Source of the DNA: Datnioides undecimradiatus
Lineage: Eukaryota; Chordata; Actinopteri; Lobotiformes; Datnioididae
DNA length: 64,000 nucleotides
Reading direction: 5' to 3'
NCBI GenBank assembly: GCA_008933995.1
Contig: WARS01000013.1
Span: 9,010,023-9,074,022 of the forward strand
This document shows positions 1 to 10,984 of the stretch, in pieces. The notes beneath the pieces were generated by a model, which saw only the letters and a list, made by a program, of their open reading frames with translations, ran no database searches and had not been told where the DNA came from. Made by a program: the position numbers and the translations under genes. The first letter of the stretch is position 1, and every line of letters starts with the position of its first letter.

Positions 1-1711
1 AGTACTTTGCAGTCCTTTTTATTATATTGGATCTGGGATGATTAAACAGCATTTCAATACTCAAGATAACATACATGTCTCCTTTAAAACTGGGCGAGTG
101 CTCCATTAATAAAACTGCATGCACTCACACATTATTATTATTATGAAACATAAAACTATGGCATTAGGTTTACTCAGTTTGCTACATATGATTACTACCA
201 ACAGCCACTAGATGGCCCTATAAATAACCAAATGCCACAACACCAGCAAGAAAAACCCATTTTAATAGTATTTTTCAAAATGTATTTATAATATTGTGCA
301 AACATCTTCTTTCTCTTGTCCTTTAATTTGGCCAAAGAGACAGACAAACCTGGCTATAAATTCAGTAGCATTTGAAGACCATACAGTGAGGTTCAAATAT
401 GTTTGTATATCTACATTGTATATTCATTTATAAGAACTGAATACTTGTGAGCACAGTACAGAAACTCAAAGGAAGCTGACCCAGTGTGGAGTCTGATCTG
501 GTCTGAAGAGCTGATAACATAAAATCTAACAATCATCTTTATGCTTTACAAGCACCACATCCTTTCTGCCTTTTATCACTGACAGCAGGGCAGACTGTGA
601 TTGTCTGTGATTTTACTGCATGCTGCTGGTGTGTCATCTGACGCAGCGGCTAAATGTCCATCATCGCTGAGTGAAACCAAGAGAAAAATTGATTAAGTCT
701 GTCTGTTCAGGCAACAAAAACCAAGCCCGACCTCTGACTCATTCATTGCCAGCTTCAAAATCAAGACATTTGAAACTTTCGATATAACAAACAACCCAGA
801 ACAGCCCAAAATGTCACCTAACAACCAATTTGTGACAACTTTAACTTGATCTCTATGATGCATCATGAAGATGTTGTGTCGTTTAGAGTATTTCAAAGAC
901 CTTAACTATACAATTTTCTCATGTTAATCTTATTTAACACATTGTGACCATGATTAAGTTCAAACTAAAGTGACATCTCAGGTTAGCAAAGGCTCACCTG
1001 TAAATGTTTGTGCATTCACAAGTACAAAGATTAATGTAAAACTAGAGACAGGTGATATCAGTGAGAACATTTAACAGTCACAACATTTTTTAAGAAGTTA
1101 ATATATACTCGCAAAGAGAATAAAACTTTTTCACATAATCTCAAGTAAATATGCCTGTTAATGTGTAACAGTACAACTCAAGAGGAGGCTGACATTATGA
1201 CTTAATCATAACAATAAATAGTGATTGTCACTTGTTCACACAATGTCTGAATGCTGCCAACGTGCATACTCTGACTAACTGATATGTTTGAACATATGTG
1301 AGGTGCTGTGTCAGACAGACTTCCTGCAAAGTTGGTGAATCTTTTCATTTGCAGGAAAGAAAAGCTGAAAATAGATGCCAGATGTGTTCAGTCATTGTGA
1401 CAACAGAGGTCTGTGCTTATGTGATAAAGCCTAATCTGTCATTTCAAGATGAACATTTTAACTTAAGAAATAATATTCAGTCTTGCACAAGGTATCTAGT
1501 GCATGCAGCACTTAAAATGCTCGATTACACCCATTTTTCTTGCTTCAGTTGCCTGATTGCTGCAGCCTCTGGTTGTTAACCCCACTGGCTGGAATCTATC
1601 AGAGAGAAGAGACAGATAAATGGGAAATTACACTTCCTCTAATGAACCAAACCTGCTACGTATGAACATAACTGCAGAAATTGAAAAAAAAAAAACAACA
1701 GATAATAACAA
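1..1711 (-). other. vwa1: Probable vwa1 3' UTR and downstream flank
   Basis: This is AT-rich sequence after the vwa1 stop codon, with no supportable exon on either strand. A minus-strand AATAAA at 18-23 is a possible poly(A) signal and would imply a 3' UTR of about 1.7 kb. ATTAAA-type hexamers at 321-326 and 263-268 are alternatives. The true transcript end cannot be fixed from sequence alone. A run of A at 1685-1694 is unremarkable. Confidence 0.4.
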
Positions 1712-4700
1712 TCAGTTCAGACAACCTGTGAGACTCTCTGCAGTGCAGCATATCCCATCTCCTTGGCCAGAGCTATACACTGGAGAGACACAGACACGGC
1801 TGCCTGGTGCAAGATGTGTGAGCCGAGTTGAATGAGAGGTGGGAGGCAGGTAGATGGAGGAGATGGAGGGCTTCGAGGAGGGGCTGAGTGAGTTTTCTCT
1901 CTCCCAGCTCAGCCAGTAGCCTTGCAGGTCTTCCTGATGATGGGCCCGCCATGCCACCTGCACCTCCTGATGCTGTACAGGGGTCAGCTGAAGGTCAGCC
2001 AGGACAGGCAGAGCTGCTGCAGCCACAAGAAGAGAAGCACGGAGGAAAGATTTAAACACCCCGACGAAGTGAACTTGACACAGCATCGAATTAATGATGC
2101 ACAAAAGTACTGCAAAGGTCAGCTTTCAATAAAGAGAAGTGAACAGAACAAATGCAATGTTTTAACCCAAGACACCTAAATTATCTGAATCACTGCAACA
2201 ACAAGACACAAAAACACAACACAACAAACAGAAAACATACCCTCTTGAGTGCATGCCCTCACAGACATGGCTCTTTCTTTTCCATTCACATCCAGACCGC
2301 TGACTGTGACCAGGTACTGAGTGCCCGGCTCCAGGTTGGTCAGTAAGGTCGAGTTCTGCTGACTGCCTAACGTCACGGTGTGGACACGTCCATTTGGAAT
2401 AGCTCCATACTCCACTGTGTATCTCTGGACTCGAGCTGGCTGCAGAGGACCCCAGCTAACGCGGATCTGATGAGGGCCAGAGTCTGACACAGACACCTTT
2501 GCCGGGCTTACAACATCTGAGGAGGGAGACAGGTGAGGTAATGACCACCATTACAGTGGATTCAGGACTAAGTCTCATGTCCCAAAGATCACTGCACAGC
2601 ACCTGATGTACAGTGGCTGTGTGTTGTTGCAAACGAAATACACTTACTACAAACTTTAAAGGTGCAAACAGGAAACATTAAAAGGCTCCCAAATAGCATG
2701 GATACCTGTCTAGAAATGAACCATCAACCCCCAGTCTGGTGATGATTGATTGGGTCCCCAGTTTTGTATATATGTAGCACATATTTCTATTAGAAAAATG
2801 GAAAGTAAAACATTTGTAACTCCATGATGACTAAAAAAACACCATCTGGTGATGAAAAGTGTAAAAGTTATAGCAAACTCTTGTTCTGATATTGTTATGT
2901 CTCTATTTCTATCAAGTCCTTTTTTGTCGTGTATCAAACACTTGATTACAAAAACACATGTATTTAAATGGGAAGAACCTCTTTAAATCCTCTCACCAGA
3001 AAGTGTGGTGAATTCAACAGAGAGTGTGTTAAACAGCCTTTCATTGGACTCTGGGCGGAGGGAAGCGGTGTAGCTGGTGTCAGGCTGCAGGTTGGTCAGC
3101 TCTGCCAAGCTTGAGTCACCTGGGAGAATGCGTCTGGTCTCAGGGCCTGTTTTCCACACAGGGCTATAGAGGAGTTCATAGTAACCACTGCCTGCTCTCA
3201 GAACAGGACGCCACTGCAGCATGGCACTGTGGGAAGTCAAGTGAATGACGCGCAGCCGTTCTGCTCGAATAATTTCTATAGATAAGGCAAGAGGGAAAGT
3301 GAGAGAGAGAGAGAGTGCAGCAAATGAGATTATATTTTGGGATTGGAGTGATTACAGCATCAGGATTACATCTTCTTCTCCTGTTCTAAGCCTCAAATTT
3401 CAAACACGCACACAGACACACACCAATAATGGCCTCTCTCAGGTCCTCTGTGATGATTTCAATGTTATCTATGTCCACAGAGTAGAGATGAGACTCCAGA
3501 GGTGGTGTTACTGCACGTTGTAACACATGGAAGTTGCCATGTACTGTAGAAACTGCTAACACAGAAACTCCCTGCGCCTTCAGCTCAGACATCAGTTTGT
3601 CCACGTCCCCAGGCTGCGTGCCATCAGTCAGCCACAGCAGTATCTTTGGCATGGTCTCCTCTGTCTCTGACAGAAGCCGCTGGGCCACCCTGAGCGCTGC
3701 CTCGGTGTTGGTGTCTCCCTGCAAATGGTTGACACTCCGCAGCGCTTTCTGCAGGCTTTCCTGGTTGGTGTGGACATCAAGGCCAAACTCCAACTCGGGG
3801 TTTGTGCCCACCTGCAGCAGCCCGACTCTTACATGCCCGCGACCCAGCGAGAAGGGGCGAAGCAGCTCAGCAGTGAAAAGCAACAGGCGTGAGAACTCGT
3901 AGTTTGCCACACTTCCTGAAGAGTCGAGCAGTAGGAGAATAATCCCTTCACAGCAGTTCAACACTGTGCATGACAGGAGGAAAAACAAGGTAATTTCAGT
4001 ATGTTGGAGCAAAACTCACATCATTTTCGTTTTGATTGACAGATTTACAGATTTCACAAATTTAGACACAGAGTGAAATCCTGTTTCTGTTTGGCTTGTG
4101 AATTTAAATCCAGTACTCACTTTGACTCCATTTTAGCTCTTCAGCAGTTAAATAAACCCCCGTGTTGCTAACATTGTCTGCTGTGTACTGCTGAGGAGGT
4201 AGCCTACAGTGAGCTATTAGAGCTTGGTATTGCAGCTTACAGAGACTGAAAACAGTCCTGATGAGAACAACAAGAGTAAATCAAAACAGTCATGTTTTGA
4301 AAAACCAAAGCAAGCAGCTGAAAGATGCTGAAATGTTCCACAAAAGTGAGAGGATCCACAGACTCGGGTTATAAAACCTCTGTGGCTATTCTAATACAGT
4401 TTTGTGGATATTAATAGTTAATTTGGTCCATAAATACATTTTTAACAGAAGCTTTAAGGTAGAGTTTTAATTGTCCCCTTTTTAGACAGTGAATCAACAT
4501 AGAGACAGGCAGGTTTTTAATTAATGATTAATATGGTATTTCCATAAAATGTGGGTACATGTGAGGTCTTTACACCACAGCCTCAAAGATACTAGAAAAT
4601 GTTGGCAGTGATGAATCATCCTGTCGTGACTACATTAACATCTCAGTCACATGAAAAAAGGGACAGTGATTTCAGGTTTCTTAGGCAAGACTGATCTTAT

Positions 4701-7700
4701 TAATGTCACAGATGCCATTACTGTCCTTGGGGAAGTATTAATAAAAAGAATGAAAGGCAATAACAGGTATATTAGGTATCTTGTTTCATGCTTAATAAGG
4801 AAATCCCCAGAACAATCTGCTGTGCTGCTCACACTGTATCACAACATGTCAGAAAATATTGCGCTGAGAATACTTTAAATGGAGCCACAGCAGTGGATTT
4901 ATGATAGTGAGGAATCAGGAGAATTGGTCACAGGAGTGGATTTATCATATAAAACCTGAGTGAGATTTACCTTGGTGATAAAACAAAGAGTGAGAGAGAG
5001 AAAGCACATGCCACCTCTGGGGACCTCTCTAATACAATGAACACAATCTTTTTTTCTCCATCTTCACCTTTCCTCCTTTCCCAAAAGCAATTGTGCTCCA
5101 GTTTGTCATCAAGAAGTCGTCTTACGGAATAATTTCAATTCAATTCAATTCAGTTCAATTTTATTTATATAGCGCCAATTCACAACAAAAAGTCATCTCA
5201 GGGCACTTTACAAACAGAGCAGGTCTAGACCACACTCATTACTGTTAGTTACACCCAACAGTTCCACCATGAGCAAGCACTTGGCAACAGTGGCAAGGAA
5301 AAACTTCCTTTTAACAGGCAGAAACCTTGGACAGATCCTGGCTCTAGGTGGACGGCCATCTGTCTTGAATTTCCATTGAAAAAAATCAATTTTACCAACA
5401 GGAGCACCATCCTCCATGATAAGATCGGTGTCCAGCACATTTGGTGACTCACTCATCTGTTCCTCCTGGAACCCACTGTGTGTCATAATCCTGCTCACTG
5501 CATCTGGCTTTTCTTACTTCTGAGGCCTGCTGGTCATAAAAAATGTTCTTATAATGCCACCTATTACAAAAACTGATATAATGACATTAGTTTTTATAAT
5601 AATTTGGCCTGAGGCTTAGAATAATTGTGTGTCCTACATAACGTACACATCTGCTTTATTGCTTCACTTCTTCCATATCGCTCACACTTCTCTGTCTTTT
5701 CCATTTGCAGCTTCTTCGCCGATCACACCCTTTTTTTTATTGCAGCAATGGTCCATAATCATTAAACTTTTACGGGGAGGCAGAAAATAAAGGCAGCAGG
5801 AAAATAAACAAGAGGAGAGGAAATGAGGGAGAACAGCACAATCAGACAAGGAGGTGTCAGCCAACATCTTAATGAAACACAGATAACTTACAAAGATTAC
5901 AAGAGATCCTAAGGAGGGGGTGGGCAGGGGGTGATGGTGGGGACTTTGTGGAAATGTATAAATATATATTTAATTACGCATATAGATATATAGATATGGT
6001 GGCAAAAGGGAGAACCTGAATAGAGAAAATGAAGCAGCAGAGATCACAGAGATGAGACAGAAAGATGAGGGCAGATGGATGGATTAGAGTTGTTGATGGA
6101 GATGTAGAGGAGTTGCTCTATCTCTGCATTCCTCACAGGAAAAGTGCATGCAAATATGTAAATGCATGTGAGACAGAGAGAGAGGCAGAGATTTGAGCAT
6201 GTCATCTGTCATTTAACTGGTTTCAAGCTGTGCCAAGGCCATATGTTGTACTGCGGAGCAGCGCAGATGAATGAAAAATATGTTAATACTGTCTGTGAAG
6301 TTTACTGAGTGCGCTATCAACATGCGCGGACATCAAACAGACAGATGGTAGACTATCCAGTCTGTGTTGGATCAAAATCCATGCAGGCTACTTCAAAACT
6401 CTTGATCATCTAAAACATTTTACACATAAACTGTGCGCGGCTCTGCTGCCTTTTAAACATTTACAGATTTCCTGCAGAAAAAGCGAAACCACAAATTAAT
6501 TAAAAATTCCACACATTCCACGTGGGCTTCTTTCAGGGGGGATCTCTAACTTCGCCAATAAGTCGAAAATATTTACTTTTAATTAGCTGCGGCCACCTGT
6601 AAGAACCACAGCTCTCTCTACGTCATTGTCAGCAAAAAGAACAAAGCTCATTCTGTCCATGAAATACGGTAATGAGCTGCTCTCCAGGGGAATTAAACAT
6701 GAACAATAAACAGTTCACCCACATTACTGAGCTAATATAGACAATTCAACATTAGATTAGCCCTGCATCGACTGGCTCCAGTTTTCTATCTCAGATCTCT
6801 TCAGAGAGAAGCATAAAGCTGCTTCCTGCATTAGAGACTGTGGGTATGGACAGAGATAAGGGTGTTCATTCTGTGGAGAGAATGAGGGGACTTAATATTA
6901 GGATACCTCAACCTCTGCTGACCCTTCTTTAAAAAAGCTGTTTCTTATGAGACTCTGCTGGTGGACGCAGTGTTTATTTGCACATTTGCAAACTGTTATG
7001 CCATGTGGTCATACAATTTGGAAAAGATGACATTTTCCATAGCTTGTCACAGTTAATACACCCTAATAATTTGTTCCATAGGAAGCAACAAAAACAACCC
7101 CAGTCCCATTCAGCCACCTGGCTTATTTTTCCACTTTAAAGCTATGAAAGAAACCTGACATCACCTGCGATGGCAGACAAAGTATCCAGATCTGATGATT
7201 AAGTGACAGTAGTAGTACCACATTTTTTAATCTACTGCAGGTAAAGTTCTGCATTCAAATTCTGAACTATCATCGTCAAAGCGTAAAGAATGACAAGTAA
7301 TACTACTCATTATGCAGAAAAATGCCCCCTGTGAGTGTATTCTAAAAAATTATATCAATGTATTATCAGTACTAAAACAGACATGAACGTTAGCTAGTTG
7401 AACTGAAGCTCATTTCAGCCACTTGATGATGGTTAGTTTAATCCATACAGAGGGATCATGTATTTGGTGTGTACAGCTACAACCTGACAGGTGATTAGTC
7501 AGTCAGCTATAGTTAGCAGATAGTGGAGTGGTATTAAAAGATGTTTTAGAGGGAAAGTGTTAAATTGCATTAAAATGAAATGTTCAAATATAGTCCCAGT
7601 GTGTTACAACATCTCTATTGAGGGATTTACGAAATGCATTGTGTATGTTCCAATGAGGAGATATGAAACAATCTGTTTCTTCACAGTGACTATCCTCGGT

Positions 7701-8347
7701 GTAGCCTGTAACAGTGATTATTTACAGTCATGATGATTATTACAGACCATTGTATTGATTAGATCATAAGCTGTGTCCATGTGAGAAGACACGCCCATCA
7801 CATTTCGGGAATTAAAAGTAATGAAATAGTGTTATGCAATGTGAGACCACACAACAACACTGTCCAAGTGACAACTTGTTTAAACCAGTCTGCCTGCACA
7901 AATCATCCTGGCCTGTTGCTGCATATTAAAGATGTCAGTAATCGTTAACCCGCATTTCTCTATGACACCCTGTGGCGTGCTGCGCTTTGACTCAACAAAC
8001 ATTTATTAACAGCAGTGTTTGAATACATTACTGGCTGATGGGATGCTGTTTGAGTGTATTTCCACAAAATGGTAACTTTTACAATAAAGGAGAATTTTCA
8101 GCTTTCAGCCCAAACTCTTTTACAACAACCCCTACACTGCCGAAAACGGGGATTGAAATCTGCCGACTTAGTTTTTATGTGTCTGTGTCGTGTTCAGGGT
8201 TCATTCGGCGATACAACTGTACCTGTTTAGATTCCATGTCTATATTGTAGCTTATGTTATCAACTCACCTGTAGCAGGTAGAGCAATTTGCATGTTGCTC
8301 CGCTGCAACATCGCCCAGAGAAGAACACAGCGAAGTAAAAAGCTCAT
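1712..8347 (-). CDS. vwa1: von Willebrand factor A domain-containing protein 1 (WARP), 492 aa, five exons
   Basis: Secreted extracellular-matrix protein; in mammals WARP sits in basement-membrane-type and pericellular matrix. Coding exons on the minus strand are 8269-8347, 3424-3963, 2997-3275, 2241-2516 and 1712-2016, all with GT-AG borders and all introns in phase 1. They sum exactly to 492 codons plus stop. Residues 1-20 or so form a hydrophobic signal peptide. The VWA domain (about 33-206) carries the MIDAS signature DSSGS at 40-44, Thr111 and Asp140 (in WLTDG). Three FN3 modules follow, one per exon: about 207-299 (with SGYY and RPESN, as in mammalian VWA1), 300-391, and a C-terminal one at 392-492. 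Human VWA1, about 445 aa, has only two FN3 modules and a Pro-rich tail. The start chosen is the only ATG that gives a signal peptide in phase with the 8269 donor. The last acceptor could instead lie one codon downstream (2013). Confidence 0.93.
3964..8268 (-). other. vwa1: vwa1 intron 1
   Basis: A long first intron between the signal-peptide exon and the VWA exon. It has a GTGAG donor at 8268 and a pyrimidine-rich acceptor ending CACAG at 3964. It contains a retroelement tail at about 5130-5490. A GC-balanced stretch at about 6480-6830 could be conserved non-coding sequence. No other coding exon was found; the small frames at 4647-4878 and 5682-5867 have no recognisable content. Confidence 0.85.
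5130..5495 (-). repeat. Teleost non-LTR retrotransposon 3' end (L2/Rex-like) with ATTGA tail
   Basis: Read on the minus strand, this contains text I recognise as a very common fish repeat: a segment around GTGCCCTGAGATGACTTTT, then GGCGCTATATAAATAAAATT, ending in a tandem (ATTGA)n tail at about 5138-5160. A short tandem tail is typical of CR1/L2-like LINE 3' ends. The 85-96 residue minus frames here are repeat-derived. The exact family is not certain from memory. Confidence 0.7.
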
Positions 8348-8720
8348 CCTCTCTAAGCAACATTAAAAAACATACGACTCTGATCAGAAACAGCACAACA
8401 AGGTGAAAAAACAGCACCGGGTTTTCCGTCACCGGTTTCCATAGCACAGATCACTGTCACAGGTGGTCCAGTCTGTGTGGTTGTGCACCTCTGTCGCCTC
8501 CTCAGCGGAGTTTTGTTACTGCACGGGACATCCAAACTTTTCCGGCAAACACCTGCGTCATGCTCCTGATTCAGTACAGTATTGTTTGCACAGTGAAGTC
8601 ATTTCCTTCATGTAAGATTAAGAAACTTCGTCGTCTCTCATTTGCATCCAGATTACTCCTCCTCCTCCAGCAGCAGCTGAGCCCGAATTTAAAATCACTT
8701 TCGCCTTTTGCAGAATTTTG
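8348..8720 (-). promoter_or_regulatory. vwa1: vwa1 5' UTR and promoter region
   Basis: Sequence immediately upstream of the inferred vwa1 start codon, more GC-rich than the surroundings, with scattered CpGs between about 8410 and 8650. No clear TATA box was seen. The transcription start is not determinable; placement rests on the adjacent signal-peptide exon. Confidence 0.45.
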
Positions 8721-9790
8721 GTCTTTGATGGAAATTTGAACGATGCTGGGGATTTCTCCTGTTAGAGATTCATCCCCACAGCCATTCGTACATCACTGTA
8801 CACTGTGAAAGACTGTATTTCGGTCGAAAACAAGAAGATCTCAACACAGGAATGCAAGAATCAAATATCTGCTGCGGCTGCAAGAGGAGTGATCTCATCA
8901 GATTTCCCTGTACATTATCTCGTGCTAGAAGAATTACAGCGAAAATGATCTGACCTCTATTTTCTCTGGGGACACCCTTGAAGCCCCTCGGGCTGACCAC
9001 AATACTGGACCCCACTTTGGGAAACAGTAACAGGGCAAGACACCCATTTGGATCAAGCAGCAGCAAGGAAAAAAAAACATTCGGCCAGTCCATTAAATGG
9101 GATTACAGTAAATACCACAGCTGCCACTTATCTGGAAGATAACTTGGATCAAGTGCAGGCCATTCACATGCATTTATTACAGTCGACTACAATAGGACCC
9201 ACGACTCTGGCTTCCCTTTGTGTGTGTATGTGTACCACCAGATAAAGATGAAAGACTTAATAAATGGAGGGCACTCACTGAATGTTCCCCCATTGAGATG
9301 GGAGCAACCTGCATGAGCCCACTGCCAAGACACAGAGTTTAAATAGTGTGGATGATGAGATTTTGCTTGAACTGTGTGTGACAGTGTTGTTGTTGTTGTG
9401 TGTGTGTGTGTGCGTGTGTGTGTGTGTGTGTTGTTTAGTTTTCACTTTTTCTTTCCGGTCTTTCAGACAGGGTGTGGTGCAGGGTGGGATGGGGGTGGGA
9501 TGGAATATTTTAACACGGACATACTTTGATTCTGCCTTTTGATACATGATGCATAACCTTTTTGCTCACATACCAGGCTGGTATCTCAGCAGAAGTTCTG
9601 TCTGTGCACGTAGACATGGAGTCTGTCAGCAGGTCCAGAAGTCCTGAAGACTGGATGCTCGTCTCTCTTTTGGCTGTAGATGGATTAATCTCTATAACAC
9701 ATCTGATTTTCTCCAGGTGATGCATGGAAGACATTTTGTGAGTTGGACTTTCTGAACAAACACTTTCCCTTCGTACTGGGAGTGAGGTTA
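8720..9790. other. Intergenic, no gene seen
   Basis: Contains a (TTG)n/(TG)n microsatellite and otherwise unremarkable sequence. The open frames at 8770-9093 and 9275-9547 lack homology that I recognise, and the second is partly microsatellite translation. Confidence 0.6.
9386..9432. repeat. (TTG)n then (TG)n microsatellite
   Basis: A short run of TTG units grades into a TG dinucleotide tract with one CG interruption. Confidence 0.95.
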
Positions 9791-10122
9791 AATGATTGAT
9801 ACCACTCTAATTTCTGTATACTAAATATGAAGCAACTGCCAGCAGATGGTTAACTTAGCGTAGCATAAAGAGTGGAAAGAGGGAAACAGCTGGCCTGGTC
9901 CAAACACAAAACAGTCTGACACATATGGTCCCTTGTAAAGCCACAAAACATGGTATGAATTGGTTTGAATAAAACACAGACAGTATATCATATAATAACT
10001 GAACCATAGAAGTACTGGTAGGAAGATTATGTTGCATTCATACAGAACCAGGTTGTTATGGACCGTTTCTGGTCTTTAGACTGAGCTAAGCTAACAGGCT
10101 GCTGGCTCCAATGTCATATTCA
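9790..10122. repeat. Fold-back, MITE-like teleost repeat (TTAGCTTAGC family), copy 1
   Basis: The left arm around 9836-9870 carries CCAGCAG, then a degenerate TTAGCTTAGCATAAAG-like stretch, then GGAAACAGCTGGCCTGG. The right arm at about 10081-10112 is its inverted counterpart (GAGCTAAGCTAAC then GGCTGCTGGCT). The two arms in opposite orientation suggest a fold-back element. The same text recurs at about 31160-31290 and 37430-37800, and I recognise it as abundant in fish genomes. Confidence 0.65.
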
Positions 10123-10964
10123 CAATTATTATGTCACACTTTTTTTTTTTTTACATTGTCAGTCAGGTGTGAATGTAATGAATTGCGTTTAGTGTGTCAC
10201 ATGCATAGTGCCCAGACAACACAAACTTATTGGATAATACTTCATGGTGAAACACAACCACTTACATTTACCATTATTAAATGAAAAGAAACACTGTCTC
10301 CTGTTACCTACTGGACATCTAAACATGCTACCAAAAATGTTTCCTTTCAGACAGAAAGCTAGCATTTCTGAAACATTAAAAAGGACTTTATCTTCACTCT
10401 CACCTAAATCCCATAATAAATAGAGTATTTGTGATTAAAACTTTGGCCAATGGTAAATAGAGAGACCTATTAGTTCAATTCGTCTTTATCTGAAACTCGC
10501 TGTTGTTGCTGTTGTTCATGACACAGTAAGTTCATTATTTAGATACCAAACAGAAGCAGACCATCTATACTCACACATAAGGGAGGATTTAAACTGACCA
10601 TCACAAATATTACAGTAAAGCTCGATTGAAAAATAGTTCATAAAGGAAAATAAAGATTCACCTCACTAATCCATGGCGACCATATAAAATGCCCCACTTA
10701 CACATCTGTCTCACGAGCAGCTGTTCAGGAGTATTCACAAGTCTGTTGTAAAGTCGAATCATTGCACGCTTATATCAGAGCTTTGGAGGTTTCCATCCCA
10801 TCACTGGTATTCACTTTGTAATATGTTACTGTATTAAAACATCTCTGGCTTTCCTCCTCAGACAGTTAATGTTCAATATCTGAGCCCACAGTGTGCGAAG
10901 CTCTAAATCCAACCTGACTCTACACTGAACTCGAGAGACGCTCCATAATTAAACTGAGAAATCT

Positions 10965-10984
10965 CACACACACACACACACACA
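10965..10984. repeat. (CA)n microsatellite
   Basis: A run of about ten CA units. Confidence 0.95.
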
